From positions 1-55,649 of the forward strand of contig JAFGFN010000125.1 in assembly GCA_016931035.1 (NCBI GenBank): DNA of 55,649 bases. The letters are read 5' to 3'. Of this stretch, positions 32,489 to 41,793 are shown one piece after another. Every line of letters begins with the position of its first letter. Position 1 is the first letter of the stretch. Origin of the DNA: Candidatus Sumerlaeota bacterium. GTDB lineage: Bacteria > Sumerlaeota > Sumerlaeia > UBA8349. The notes below the pieces were generated by a model that was not told where the DNA came from, searched no databases, and saw only the letters and a list, made by a program, of their open reading frames with translations. The position numbers and the translations under genes were made by a program.

Positions 32489-33312
32489 AGCGAAAGCCCT
32501 TTTCGGTCCATGTACAAGGCACCTCAGTTCTATGAGGTCCACCTTCAAAGGTAAAGAGGAAAATCCGCGCCTCCCTTCCAGGTCGGGGGGGAGGGGGAGG
32601 AATCTGTCGCGAAATCGGGGGGATTCGGGGTAGGAGTCGAGGACTCCATGTGTTCGACTTGAGGCGTCGGTCCCGCGGGCGAGATACGACCGGAGACCGC
32701 CGGACCGATGCCAATTGGGAAGGGTGGGGCGGGCGTAGCGCTATGGCGCTTCCCAGAATTCCGTATCGGTTGGCGGGTCTCGATCCTGGAAAGAGCGCGT
32801 TCGCGGCGGAGAGATAACTCGCCTGGCTTCAGAGCGATGTGCCCCCGGAACAGACAGGCGAATTCGAGCTCCGAGCCGTGCTCGGGGTCTCCAATCTCTA
32901 CGAACTTCTGACACTCGCTCTATATACTACTGGGAAGACGGCACTTACCACTGTTTTCGTTCGCCGCGCATGGCTGCCGGACGACTGGTCGATCCCAGGG
33001 AGGCGACATGCCGCTCGGAGGCAGGGGGACGAGATGGGGGAAGGGACCGGATACGGCGCCGGCCTGGGATTGCGGGCTAAATAGTTCGTGATTATCATAC
33101 ATGGCTCTTGGTTGTCTACGTTCCTTCGGGTCTACTGCAGCAGCTGCCTGTTGTCCAAGGCGGCGACCCACGGGAATTCGAGGCCGGGTCGCCCCCCATC
33201 GTCGTCGAAAAAAACATCTTGACAATCCGCCCGGAGAAATGGTTCATTGTCTATGCCATACTGGGGTATTATCTCAGAAGGATTCTAGACATGTGAAGGG
33301 AGGGAATCAGTA
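32489..33312. other. Gene-free stretch upstream of the pseudopilin
   Basis: About 820 bases between divergent genes with no convincing gene. Short frames at 32839 and 33108 lack family features and ribosome sites. The right end holds the pseudopilin promoter candidate. Confidence 0.55.
33219..33248 (+). promoter_or_regulatory. Candidate pseudopilin promoter
   Basis: Perfect TTGACA at 33219-33224; the best-placed -10 is weak (TTCATT, 33243-33248, 18-base spacer). A better -10-like TATTAT at 33267-33272 lacks a good -35. One of these is likely used. Confidence 0.4.
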
Positions 33313-34029
33313 ATGCAGAAGGTGAAAGGTTTTACCCTCATCGAACTTTTGATCGTTGTGGCAATCATCGCTATTCTTGCAGCGATCGCTGTGCCGAATT
33401 TCCTTGAAGCGCAGGTTCGCTCGAAAGTCTCCAGGGCTAAGTCGGATCTCCGGACGATTTCTACGGGTCTTGAGGCGTATTACGTGGACAACAACAGCTA
33501 TGTGGGCTCCGGCTCGTATGACCGGCGCACCGACCAGAACATCAACAGCCTCACCGTCAACGACGGTCATGCCAGCAAGCCTTACGCCCGGAACCGGGTC
33601 ACGTTCCGCCGCTACGGGGCCAACTCGTCGGTCGCGGTTGAACGGCTCGGGACTCTGTACAACACGTTGACGACACCCGTCAGTTTCGTGTCCTCGATTC
33701 CGACCGATCCGTTCGCCTCCACCAAGGGCAGCTACTACGGCTTCTGGAACGCGGACAACGTGGGGTGGATTATGTGGTCCTACGGCCCCAACGCGGACGA
33801 AACGTGGAGCGGAACGGGAACCACGATTAACATGGGCGGCGAGATCGAGACCTTCCTGAGGGGACAGACGGCTGCGTCGAATGCTTACGTCTTCGAGGGC
33901 GACGGCGCCAACTCCGTCTACAACCCCTATCGAAACAATCCGACGACGACCCTGTGGGTCAACGGCTACACCTACGACGCCAGCAACGGTACGACCTCTG
34001 CCGGCGACGTTTGGAGAATTCGGGAATAG
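33313..34029 (+). CDS. Type II/IV-style pseudopilin
   Basis: A 238-residue protein with the class III signal 'KGFTLIELLIVVAII', to be cut after Gly6 and N-methylated by the prepilin peptidase (a candidate is at 47416). The N-terminal helix continues 'AIAVPNFLEAQVRSKVSRAKSDLRTI', the PulG-like pattern. The globular remainder is rich in Asn, Ser, Thr and Tyr and ends in 'GDVWRIRE'. ATG 33313 follows GGGAGGG. It stands alone with its own promoter and a strong terminator, as is usual for the abundant orphan pseudopilins in some uncultured phyla. A role in a type II secretion pseudopilus or a pilus cannot be chosen between. Confidence 0.9.
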   Translation: MQKVKGFTLIELLIVVAIIAILAAIAVPNFLEAQVRSKVSRAKSDLRTISTGLEAYYVDNNSYVGSGSYDRRTDQNINSLTVNDGHASKPYARNRVTFRRYGANSSVAVERLGTLYNTLTTPVSFVSSIPTDPFASTKGSYYGFWNADNVGWIMWSYGPNADETWSGTGTTINMGGEIETFLRGQTAASNAYVFEGDGANSVYNPYRNNPTTTLWVNGYTYDASNGTTSAGDVWRIRE

Positions 34030-34077
34030 TCTCATCGCTAGCAAGCAACGCGACATCGTCGCGAGCGACAAGATGCG

Positions 34078-34123
34078 ACAACCGGCGGTCACCCCCCCAG
34101 AGGCGACCGCCGGTTGTTTCTTT
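34078..34123 (+). terminator. Strong rho-independent terminator after the pseudopilin
   Basis: Perfect 13-bp stem (34078-34090 with 34105-34117), 14-base loop, followed by TTCTTT. It lies 49 bases after the pseudopilin stop. The rest of the 306-base stretch 34030-34335 shows no gene. Confidence 0.85.
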
Positions 34124-34335
34124 GCTCCTCCTCACCCCGCGCACGCATTCCGTCGCACGTCCCGATCCATGTCTCCTCGTTCGAATGCACCTTGCCGACC
34201 GGACAAGGACCTCGTAGAATCGAGTCTAGATGGGGGTCGCCCGCCACCCGCTCTTCTTGTCGCAAGCCGCGAAGGGAGATTGTTCCGGCGCGGCTACTCC
34301 GTGGATGATTGCCCCAGGTTTCGAGAGGTTGCCGG

Positions 34336-35178
34336 ATGAGAAACGCCTGGATCCGAATCGACCGATTCCTTTCGCAGTTCCTCCCCCCAGCGGTCCGCGT
34401 CCTTCTTTCGATCAACGTGGGCCTCTTCATACTCTATGTTCTCCTGGTCCCTCTCTTCCGGGCGCCGAACCGCGTGTTCTTCTTCCTCATGGAGACGCCG
34501 GAGCTGGCGATCCGCAAGGCCTGCGTGTGGCAGTTCGCGACCTACATGTTTCTGCATCGGGGCGCGTTCCACTTGCTCGTGAACATGATGGTTCTCTGGT
34601 TCTTCGCCCCCCGTCTCGAGTATCGCTGGGGCACACGCGGGTTCGTTCGGTTCTATTTCGTCGTCGGGATCGGCGCCGGCCTGTTCCACGCCCTGGTCGC
34701 CTATACCACCGGCAACACGCTCCAGGCGCGTCTGGCGCACGACCCGAATCTGGCGGCATACGTCCTCGCGGCACTGGGAAAGGCCGGCGGCTTCTCCCTG
34801 ATGGACTATTATACCCTCCACGCCAGAGGCGTCCCCGTCATCCCCATGCTGGGCGCCTCGGGAGCACTCTATGGCATCTTGCTCGCCTACGCCCTCTACT
34901 ATCCCGACGACACCGTTCTCCTCTATTTCGTGTTCCCCATCAAGGTGCGGTATCTGGTGATCGTCTGCGGAGCGATCGCGTTTCTCGCCTCGATGGGCGG
35001 GGCTCGCGACAACATCGCCCACGTCACCCATCTCGGAGGCCTTCTGGTCGCTCTGGTCTATCTGAAGTGGCGGAACTGGCGGAATTGGCGGAACTGGCTG
35101 CGCGGGCCTTGGAGGGGTGGAGGACGCCGCGTCCGCGTCTATCGAGTGGACCCGCGCCGTCATCCGGACTACCGGTGA
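34336..35178 (+). CDS. Rhomboid-family intramembrane serine protease
   Basis: A 280-residue membrane protease of the rhomboid family. The catalytic serine is Ser175 in 'GASGALYG', the histidine His232 in 'HVTHLGGL', and the oxyanion-side motif 'HRGAFHLLVNMMVL' is present in helix 2 (His79, Asn83). A long loop (about 123-168) between helices 3 and 4 is larger than in GlpG. ATG 34336 follows GAGAGG. The C-terminus is basic and carries a WRNWRNWRNW repeat (see 35068). It has no operon partners; the next gene is convergent. Substrate unknown. Confidence 0.9.
   Translation: MRNAWIRIDRFLSQFLPPAVRVLLSINVGLFILYVLLVPLFRAPNRVFFFLMETPELAIRKACVWQFATYMFLHRGAFHLLVNMMVLWFFAPRLEYRWGTRGFVRFYFVVGIGAGLFHALVAYTTGNTLQARLAHDPNLAAYVLAALGKAGGFSLMDYYTLHARGVPVIPMLGASGALYGILLAYALYYPDDTVLLYFVFPIKVRYLVIVCGAIAFLASMGGARDNIAHVTHLGGLLVALVYLKWRNWRNWRNWLRGPWRGGGRRVRVYRVDPRRHPDYR
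35068..35097 (+). repeat. 9-bp tandem repeat within the rhomboid gene
   Basis: TGGCGGAAC/T repeated three times plus a partial unit (35068-35097), encoding W-R-N in frame immediately after the last membrane helix. Length variation between strains would keep the reading frame. Confidence 0.8.
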
Positions 35179-35286
35179 GAAAACCTATCCATCGCGTCCG
35201 CGTCCGGTCTTTGAGCGCGGAAGTCGGAATAGCGGCGCGGAGGTTCTCTTCGGAAAGATCCTGGAGTGGAGCGCGAGACGGGCCGC

Positions 35287-36981
35287 TCATTCGGACGTCT
35301 GGACTCGACTGTCGAGGAAGACGAGACGGTAATCGCCGAGGAAGGACGCCTTGACCTTCTGCACCTCGATGACGGCCTTGTTGTAGTTGACTTTGGAATT
35401 CAGGTAGTTGACTTCCGCCGTCGCCAGATCCTCCTGAAACTGGAGGACCTCGAAGATCGTCGCGAACCCCACGTCGAACCGCTTCTGCTGCGAATCGAGC
35501 TTCGCGGCTTCGGCCTCGACGTTGGCCTGGTAGGCCGCGGTCAGGCGCAGGTTCGTCTCGAGCGAACGGACGGCGGAACGCACCTCGAGCCGGATGGCGT
35601 CTTCGAGGTCGCGGAGAATCTCCTCTTGTTGCTCAACGGCTTTGAGCGCCTGGCGATAGGCGGCGCGGGCTTGGCGGTTCTGAAGCGGATAGACGAATTC
35701 GACGCCGGCGTTCCACGTTTCGAAGTCCGCCGTCTCGGCATTATCGACGGCGCCGTGAAACGAGTCCTCGAGGCCCATAATCCGATAGCCCGCCGTGGCG
35801 TCCAGGCTCGGAAGGCGCGAGTTTTTCGCTACCCGCTTTTCGATCTCGGCGATCTCCAAGGCCAGTTTGGCCGACCGATAGTCGGGCCGGAACGCAAGGG
35901 CCTCGTCATGGATCGCATTCTCGTTCAGGTCGTAAGGGGTGATATCGGGCCGGTCGATCGGAGTCAGATTGTAGTCCCACTGTTCCGAGGTCTCGGCGAT
36001 GTTCATCGTGCGTTTGAGCTGGTCCGAGGCGTCGGCAATCGACTGAATCGCCTGGATGAGAGACGCTTCGCGCACGGAAACCTCGGCCTGGGCCTGAAGA
36101 ACCACGTTCGGCGGCTCGACCCCCGTGTCGCGCTTGATCGTGGCGATGCGAAGCAGCTCTTGCGCCCGCTCGAGAGAGAGTTTCTGGACCTTGTGGTTCT
36201 CGATCGCGAAGACCAGGTCCCAGTACTGGTTGACGGCCTGCGCCAGGTCGTCGATCAATTCGTCGCGAAAGGTCTCGACCGCGATCTTCTCGTTGAGCCG
36301 GGCGATGTGGATCGGCGCGTTGGTCACCGCCGGACCGAATCCTCGGAGAAGCGGCTGGACGATCGAACCTCCCAAAGTCACCCGGTCCCACGGATCGACG
36401 CCGCCCGAGTAGGATTTCGAATGGACGCGGTCGGCGCCGAGCGAAAGCACGCCGCCCGTGGGCAGCAGCTGCTGAAGCGCGAGCGAAAGCGTGTAGCCGC
36501 GCGAACGCGACGTCGCCAAGCCGTTGCGCGGCGAGTCGGGGTTGACGCGGACCGGCGTCTGAACCTCGCTCTTCTGATAGCCGTAGGAAGCGGTGATCAA
36601 GAGATCGTAAATGCTCTTGGCGGAATCGATCCCGTCCGCGGCGATCGAGCGGCTGTAGTCCTGGATTCGGATGCCGCGGTTGTTCTTGAGCGTCGTCAGG
36701 AGAACGTCGGTCAGCGAGATGCGGCAGATCGGACCGGAGAACTGAACGGCGGCGGTGGTCGCCTGGTCGTCTAGGGCAAGGTACGTCGCATCTTGAGACA
36801 GGGTGTGGTCGAGTCTGCGCGGGACGCCGTCGCCGCGGTAGGCGTCGATCTCCTCGAGAACCTCGACGACGGGATCGGGCGCTCCGGGGGCGCGCATGCA
36901 GCCCTGACCTAGCGCGACAACGCCGGCGAAGACAAGACAGAGTGCAAGAAGGCGCTTGGGACGTTTCACGTGCGTTCTCAT
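35287..36981 (-). CDS. TolC-family outer-membrane efflux protein
   Basis: A 564-residue exported protein. The N-terminal signal ends around 'VALGQGC', which may be a poor lipobox. A TolC/OEP domain follows with two related helical halves. The first is 'AIHDEALAFRPDYRSAKLALEIAEIEKRVAKN' near the middle and the second the coiled-coil hairpin 'EAAKLDSQQKRFDVGFATIFEVLQFQEDLATAEVNYLNSK' near the end. Both are the 'R...G.....d.l.aq..l..a...y' pattern of these trimeric channels. I start at ATG 36981; an upstream open frame gives no signal. It is the only TolC-like gene in the window and a possible partner of the RND pump at 14358. A secreted protein gene lies just upstream on the same strand. Confidence 0.85.
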   Translation of the reverse strand: MRTHVKRPKRLLALCLVFAGVVALGQGCMRAPGAPDPVVEVLEEIDAYRGDGVPRRLDHTLSQDATYLALDDQATTAAVQFSGPICRISLTDVLLTTLKNNRGIRIQDYSRSIAADGIDSAKSIYDLLITASYGYQKSEVQTPVRVNPDSPRNGLATSRSRGYTLSLALQQLLPTGGVLSLGADRVHSKSYSGGVDPWDRVTLGGSIVQPLLRGFGPAVTNAPIHIARLNEKIAVETFRDELIDDLAQAVNQYWDLVFAIENHKVQKLSLERAQELLRIATIKRDTGVEPPNVVLQAQAEVSVREASLIQAIQSIADASDQLKRTMNIAETSEQWDYNLTPIDRPDITPYDLNENAIHDEALAFRPDYRSAKLALEIAEIEKRVAKNSRLPSLDATAGYRIMGLEDSFHGAVDNAETADFETWNAGVEFVYPLQNRQARAAYRQALKAVEQQEEILRDLEDAIRLEVRSAVRSLETNLRLTAAYQANVEAEAAKLDSQQKRFDVGFATIFEVLQFQEDLATAEVNYLNSKVNYNKAVIEVQKVKASFLGDYRLVFLDSRVQTSE

Positions 36982-37067
36982 GACAGGAGTCGATCTCTCT
37001 TTCCGCGCGGGTCCGCGTGGGACGGACAAGAAGAAGATTGTCGGGCCTTGTATCAAGGCGATTTGTC

Positions 37068-38285
37068 CTACTTTTCGTTCTCGGGGACTTCGATGATGAG
37101 TTCGCCGGGACGAATCAGCGAACTGATGATGATCGCCTCCGGTCTCACAACCGTGGCGGTGAAGGAAGGATAGTCCGTATGTCGCAGGATTTGGAGAAGA
37201 TCCTCGGACCGCCCGTTCCAGGTCAGGGTCAGGACGGCGACGTCCTCGTAGAAGCTGCGCGTGTAGATTTCGGCGGCCGGCGCGATCCCCATGACGATTT
37301 GGGAGAAGAGACCGACGATGTCGGCGTTGACTCCGGTGGCCATGATTCGCATATCGGCCTTGCGCAGAATCGTCTTGTTCCACACTTTGTCGAACACGTC
37401 GAGAGTCTTCGGACCCACTTCATTCACGGCGGACAGAGTGGCGGCTTGGACCGCGACCAGGGGATCGACATTGCCCGCCGCAGTCGTGGTCTCGAACTCC
37501 GCGAGGATCTCGCCCGTGTCGGCCCGGACCAGTTTCAGCAAACAGCGCGTCTGGACGAACGTGTAGTCGTCGAAGTAGAGCTTTCCGCTGCGCGTCGTTT
37601 TGCTCTCGACCGTTCCGGCGACGAACACCTCCACTTCGTTGCGCTGCGCTTCGCGCATGGCCTCGGCCATGGTCTCCTCGCCGAGCGACGGGTCCTTTTC
37701 GGGCAGGCCGAGCGGAAGAAGGACTTCGCGCTTGTCGCCGGTCGGGATGTCGGCCGAATCGTCCCCCTCGATCCACAGGTAGCGGTACTGTCGCCCGTCG
37801 ATCATTTCCAGCAGTCGCCTCCTGGCGATGGGAGCGCTGAGCGATCCGTCGTACGTCTCGGATAGGAAAATGTAGAAGAGGGGTCGGACGGCCGGACGAT
37901 AAAGGAATCGCTTTTCGACCAGATCGGCGTAGAGCCGGACGTTGTCCACCACCACGTCCATCGCGACGTGTCGCCGCCCGCCGCGCAGGTCTTTCGTCTT
38001 GACCTTGTAGCGCGCGATCAGGCGTTCCCAGTTCTTCTCGATGTAAGCGGTGAGCAAATCGCGCGCGTAGAGCATGTAGTCCGAGAAGTAGACTTGGCCC
38101 ACCGAGGACTTCAGGGCGCGAATGCACCCCTCGCGGATCAGGGCGTCGTCGCTCTGGCCCGTGAGCTCGTAGGAATAGGTGGTCAGAGGGGCGGGAGGTA
38201 CAGGCGGCTCGATCGCGAAGACCTGCATCGTCCCGAGGAGGAGAAGGGCAACTGGCAACAAGCACCGCCGGATTGGCTTGAACAT
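37068..38285 (-). CDS. Secreted protein of unknown function
   Basis: A 405-residue exported protein. The signal peptide 'MFKPIRRCLLPVALLLLGTMQVFA' ends before IEPP. The body begins with a segment like that of lipoproteins and FlgT-type envelope proteins ('ALIREGCIRALKSSVGQVYFSDYMLYARDLLTAYI'), where a periodic Ala-rich helix packs on a sheet. It continues with beta-rich repeats ('VFVAGTVESKTTRSGKLYFDDYTFVQTRCLLKLV') and ends in 'RPGELIIEVPENEK'. I cannot name the family with confidence. ATG 38285 has GGAGG upstream. It precedes the TolC-like gene by 86 bases on the same strand, so the two may be co-transcribed. An envelope role is inferred from the signal and the neighbour. Confidence 0.6.
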   Translation of the reverse strand: MFKPIRRCLLPVALLLLGTMQVFAIEPPVPPAPLTTYSYELTGQSDDALIREGCIRALKSSVGQVYFSDYMLYARDLLTAYIEKNWERLIARYKVKTKDLRGGRRHVAMDVVVDNVRLYADLVEKRFLYRPAVRPLFYIFLSETYDGSLSAPIARRRLLEMIDGRQYRYLWIEGDDSADIPTGDKREVLLPLGLPEKDPSLGEETMAEAMREAQRNEVEVFVAGTVESKTTRSGKLYFDDYTFVQTRCLLKLVRADTGEILAEFETTTAAGNVDPLVAVQAATLSAVNEVGPKTLDVFDKVWNKTILRKADMRIMATGVNADIVGLFSQIVMGIAPAAEIYTRSFYEDVAVLTLTWNGRSEDLLQILRHTDYPSFTATVVRPEAIIISSLIRPGELIIEVPENEK

Positions 38286-38462
38286 GGTTTCGGGGCCTCC
38301 GTTGGAAATGCAAAGAACTAGAACGGCGGGTAAGACAACACCGGTCGGACAACGCTTAACTTCAACCATATCGGCCCTGATTTTGTCAAACGAAAATGGG
38401 TGGGCGGCCGCCTGGCCGATCCGACGCCACGCGCGGCCTCTCTCTTCTCGGACCTGGGCGCC

Positions 38463-39632
38463 CTAGGACTCCAGATCCAGAATGGCCGAATGCAGGCAAC
38501 GCACGATCGGATAGGCGGACTTGCGGTCGTGACCCTTGCGATCGTCCAGGACGGCGCCACGCGGACCGAGAAGCGCGAACCACTCGCCGTGGCGTTTGTC
38601 GTGGAAGTGTTCGAGGCAATAATCGACAAGGCGTTCGAGGAGCCCCAAGTGTTCCGCCTTGCCGTCTACGCTCCATGCGCGGGCCAGGGCGGCGATCGCC
38701 TCGCATTGCGTCCACCAGAAATGACGCGCGTCGGCGATCTCGCCGAAGGTGTCGGCCGTCTCGAACACGCCCGCTTCGGGGTCGATTCCCGTGACCAAGG
38801 CGTGAGACAACTGGGCGCGGGCGAAATCGAGATAGGATGCGTGATGCGTCCGGCGGTAGGCATCCAGAAAGAGCCAGACGGCCTTGAAAAGATGGCCGAA
38901 CTTGACCGTCGGCTCGCACTCGTCGGCCTCTTCGGCCCAGGAATCGGTGAACTTCTCCACAAGCGGCCCACCATCGGCGCCGACCGTCATGCGCCGCATG
39001 ATCAAATCCAGAAGACGCCAGGACGTATCCTCGAACGCGTCGTCGTTCGCCGCCTCGACCAGAGCGAAGAGCGCCTCGACCGCGTGAAGATGCGAGTCGA
39101 GCGATTTCGTCGTCTCGTCCACCTGCCATTGCGCGTCGAGCCCTTCGTAGTACCCCTCGTACGTCGCGTCCCAGAGAAAGAGTTCCAGCTGCTCGAACGT
39201 CTCGAGGGCGAGCTCGAGCGCTCGCGCTTCGTCCGTCGCTTGGGCAAACCCCGCCAGGGCGTGGACGACGGCCGTCAGATTGAACGCGCGGATACGCTCC
39301 ACGACGGGCGTGCCGTCGCGCTCGACCACCGCCAGCCATCGGTTGTCCTCGACGGCCATCATCGTTTGGGAAAGAAACCGGAAGCCCTGGCGCGCGGCGT
39401 CGAGATAGCGCGAGTCGCCCGCGATCCTGGCCCCCACGGTGAAGGCGTCGATCATTCGGGCCTGCATCACCAGGTTCTTGCGCAAGTCGCCCGAGCGCTG
39501 ACCGTCACGCTCCAAGTTCGTGATGAATCCGCCCTGGTCGTGATCGATCGAAAAATCGAACCAGAAAGGGAGAATATCGGCGCACAAGTGTCGCCTCAGA
39601 ATCTGCGCCAGGTTCTTGGGATCGCCGGTCAT
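38463..39632 (-). CDS. AGE-family sugar epimerase/isomerase
   Basis: A 389-residue (alpha/alpha)6-barrel protein of the N-acylglucosamine 2-epimerase / cellobiose 2-epimerase family. Conserved family segments appear in order: 'NLVMQARMIDAFTVG', 'KSLDSHLHAVEALFAL' (His in the catalytic cleft), 'KFGHLFKAVWLFLDA', 'FWWTQCEAIAAL' and 'KSAYPIVRCLHSAI'. The length matches. Whether it epimerises cellobiose, mannose or an N-acyl sugar cannot be told. Cytoplasmic, no signal. It is a lone gene on its strand; a methyltransferase gene lies upstream across 154 bases. Confidence 0.82.
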   Translation of the reverse strand: MTGDPKNLAQILRRHLCADILPFWFDFSIDHDQGGFITNLERDGQRSGDLRKNLVMQARMIDAFTVGARIAGDSRYLDAARQGFRFLSQTMMAVEDNRWLAVVERDGTPVVERIRAFNLTAVVHALAGFAQATDEARALELALETFEQLELFLWDATYEGYYEGLDAQWQVDETTKSLDSHLHAVEALFALVEAANDDAFEDTSWRLLDLIMRRMTVGADGGPLVEKFTDSWAEEADECEPTVKFGHLFKAVWLFLDAYRRTHHASYLDFARAQLSHALVTGIDPEAGVFETADTFGEIADARHFWWTQCEAIAALARAWSVDGKAEHLGLLERLVDYCLEHFHDKRHGEWFALLGPRGAVLDDRKGHDRKSAYPIVRCLHSAILDLES

Positions 39633-39786
39633 GAAGACATCTTAGAGAAGGACGCACCGTCGAGGCAAGCGAGATGTGAGCGCGGTCCTCACGCAGGGAC
39701 CCGGGGGGCGTCTCGGGACAGTCTCTTCCCCGGCGACGGTCGCGGCGGCGACTCGAGGCGCGCCGGCCCGCCGCGGACGGGCGCCC

Positions 39787-40758
39787 TCATCCCGCCCCCT
39801 TGTACTGCTCGATCAGTTCCCGGTCGCCGAGGACGCGGTCCGACTTCCTCCCCAGGAAGTAGCATCCCGAGGCGCCGTCGATCCCGGCGGGCGTGTCGAC
39901 CAGCCAGCGATCGAAGTACTTGAGATAGAACGAGGTCAGGCTCGCGAACATTTCGATCGACGCGCTCAGCTTGCCCGGCTTGGCGAAACAGAGCAGGAAA
40001 TGGCGATACGCCCAGGCCAGGCTCATGCCGGGGCCGCAAACCGCTCCGCTGTCGATCTCCTCGAACCGGCGAAACAGGCGCCGATGTCCCAGGTGGGTGA
40101 AACGCGTGAAGTCGTACCGCCCGCCGTGCACCTGTTGCATGAAGGGCGTTTCGGCGTAGACGATCCCTCGATCCTTCAACACGCGATGGATCTCCTCGAC
40201 GCACCGGTGGGGGTCCGCCACGTGTTCCAAGACCGCCTGCACCACGACGCCGTCGAACGATGCGTCGTCGAACGGAACGTCATGCGCGTCGCATATCAAC
40301 ATCGTGCGCTCGCCGAACGACACGTCGGTTTCGACGAGTTCCAGACGGGGGTTCTCGGTGAGCGCCTCCATCCCCTGTCCCATCGCCGCGCCGCCGACCA
40401 CGAGCACTCGGGGAGACGAGGACTGCTCGGCGAGCCGATCGGCCAGATGGAGATAGTTCGCTCGCGCTTTGACGTTCAGACTGATGGACGGCGTGAAGAG
40501 GCGACGGACGGCGCCTTTCAGGCCCGGTTTGGACCCGCTGAAAAGCACCTTGCGCCCCGAGGCGAAATCCTCGATCGAGAAGACGCTCGACGCTTCGTTC
40601 AGCAGCACCGGCACGCCGTCGACGATGGGGAACCGCGCGCCGCAGTCGGCGCCGATGCAGCAGAACTCGGCGTCGGCGTCGCGCCGGAGTCTCGAACGGC
40701 AAATCGGACAACGAAGCGATTCTTGGACCCCGGGGGATATCCGGACCTCTGCCGACAT
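39787..40758 (-). CDS. Zinc-ribbon plus class I SAM-dependent methyltransferase
   Basis: A 323-residue protein with an N-terminal Trm112-like zinc ribbon ('CPICRSRLRR', 'CCIGADCGARFPIVDGVPVLL') followed by a SAM methyltransferase of the type 11 kind. The SAM loop is 'RVLVVGGAAMGQG' and the later motif 'FDGVVVQAVLEHVADPHRCVEEIHRVLKDRG'. ATG 40758 has AAGGAGA upstream; an in-frame start at 40872 is not favoured. Such ribbon-methyltransferases are frequent next to glycan and natural-product genes. The substrate is unknown, and no glycan genes lie immediately beside it. Confidence 0.8.
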   Translation of the reverse strand: MSAEVRISPGVQESLRCPICRSRLRRDADAEFCCIGADCGARFPIVDGVPVLLNEASSVFSIEDFASGRKVLFSGSKPGLKGAVRRLFTPSISLNVKARANYLHLADRLAEQSSSPRVLVVGGAAMGQGMEALTENPRLELVETDVSFGERTMLICDAHDVPFDDASFDGVVVQAVLEHVADPHRCVEEIHRVLKDRGIVYAETPFMQQVHGGRYDFTRFTHLGHRRLFRRFEEIDSGAVCGPGMSLAWAYRHFLLCFAKPGKLSASIEMFASLTSFYLKYFDRWLVDTPAGIDGASGCYFLGRKSDRVLGDRELIEQYKGAG

Positions 40759-40831
40759 GCGTTTCTCCTTCTCTTCTTCGCCGTGCGGCCCGCGACGGTG
40801 GACGGCGACGCACTGATCGGGTGCCGATGTC

Positions 40832-41761
40832 CTAAGGCGACAACTCCTCTCGAATGCGAGCGTCGTCCGCAAAGACGGAGCCGAAATCCGGGTTCAACAG
40901 AGATTCTCTCAGAGCCACGCGAAGCACTTCTTCCATTCGGCTGTAGAGCCCGATCTCCATCGCCTGAGAGTCGGTGATGCTCTGGCCATGTGCGAGCTTC
41001 GATCGCAGTTTCCACGCTCTCTGGGCATCCTCGGGCGACCACGAAATCCCGAATCGCTCTGCCAGACGGGCGGTACGTCCACAAAATTGCGCGCCTACTC
41101 TGCCATCGTTGACATTGATCAGGGATTCGAGGCCGCTGACTATCAGGACCCACCTTCTGTTCAGGAGCTCCGTGCGGGCTGCGTCTTCATGAATCCAGAG
41201 TGCCCGATTGACTCGTTCCGGCCGGGTGTCCTTGAATTCGTAGAACGCATCCGCCAAACGCCGAGTCAACAGGGCGTCCTCTCGTGTCAACCAGTTTCGG
41301 TAGTTCTCTGGATTGGACACAAAAGCGTGGGCGCCAAATCCGTGTATCGGTCCCGGTATGCTCTCCTCGATGTCTTCCCCATCGGCGCGCAGAAACAGTC
41401 GAGCGGAATATCCGAATCCAATCGAAGTGGGGTGAGCGAGCCTGGAAAGCACAATCGCATTGAGAAGGTGTTTCCCGGGATCCCACGTCAAACCGGAATC
41501 CTCCGGATCGGCATCTCGTGTGAACGCATACAGCGCATCGAATTGACGGACAGGAGCTGGACTTAGCCCGTGCGGCAAGCACAGATTGAGCACATAGTCG
41601 GCCACAGGCGGCAGAATGGGGGCGATCGAAACTCCTTGACCTAGCTGCACTTGAACCTCCAAGGGCGGATCGGTTCGGAGCATCTCGCCGATCGACGAGC
41701 CTAGGAGCCCTTCGTTTGTGAACACGGCAACGTCAATGGCTTTGCGGGGAACGCTTGTCAT
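40832..41761 (-). CDS. Putative HEPN-like protein
   Basis: A 309-residue soluble protein that I do not recognise along its full length. The C-terminal third resembles Apea-like HEPN domains: 'NRRWVLIVSGLESLINV', then 'RLAERFGISWSPEDAQRAWKLRSKLAHGQS', where RSKLAH matches the HEPN Rx4H motif. The N-terminal part contains a beta-rich region without known motifs. The start at ATG 41761 has no clear ribosome site. It follows a RelE-like toxin gene by 32 bases on the same strand. HEPN proteins with Rx4H are often ribonucleases, in defence or toxin-antitoxin settings, so this gene could extend the TA module. That is speculative. Confidence 0.5.
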   Translation of the reverse strand: MTSVPRKAIDVAVFTNEGLLGSSIGEMLRTDPPLEVQVQLGQGVSIAPILPPVADYVLNLCLPHGLSPAPVRQFDALYAFTRDADPEDSGLTWDPGKHLLNAIVLSRLAHPTSIGFGYSARLFLRADGEDIEESIPGPIHGFGAHAFVSNPENYRNWLTREDALLTRRLADAFYEFKDTRPERVNRALWIHEDAARTELLNRRWVLIVSGLESLINVNDGRVGAQFCGRTARLAERFGISWSPEDAQRAWKLRSKLAHGQSITDSQAMEIGLYSRMEEVLRVALRESLLNPDFGSVFADDARIREELSP

Positions 41762-41793
41762 GAGCCCAACACACCCTCGATCGGAGGCCCCCG

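Noticed and set aside
32839-33296. Two short frames (81 and 62 codons) in the gap before the pseudopilin
   Set aside because: No ribosome sites, no recognisable motifs, and composition like random GC-rich DNA.
35266-36774. A 502-codon + strand frame
   Set aside because: Antisense to the TolC-like gene. It is a shadow of codon bias.
38384-38389. TTGACA on the - strand as promoter for the secreted protein at 37068
   Set aside because: No acceptable -10 hexamer follows at 16-18 bases, so I do not call it.
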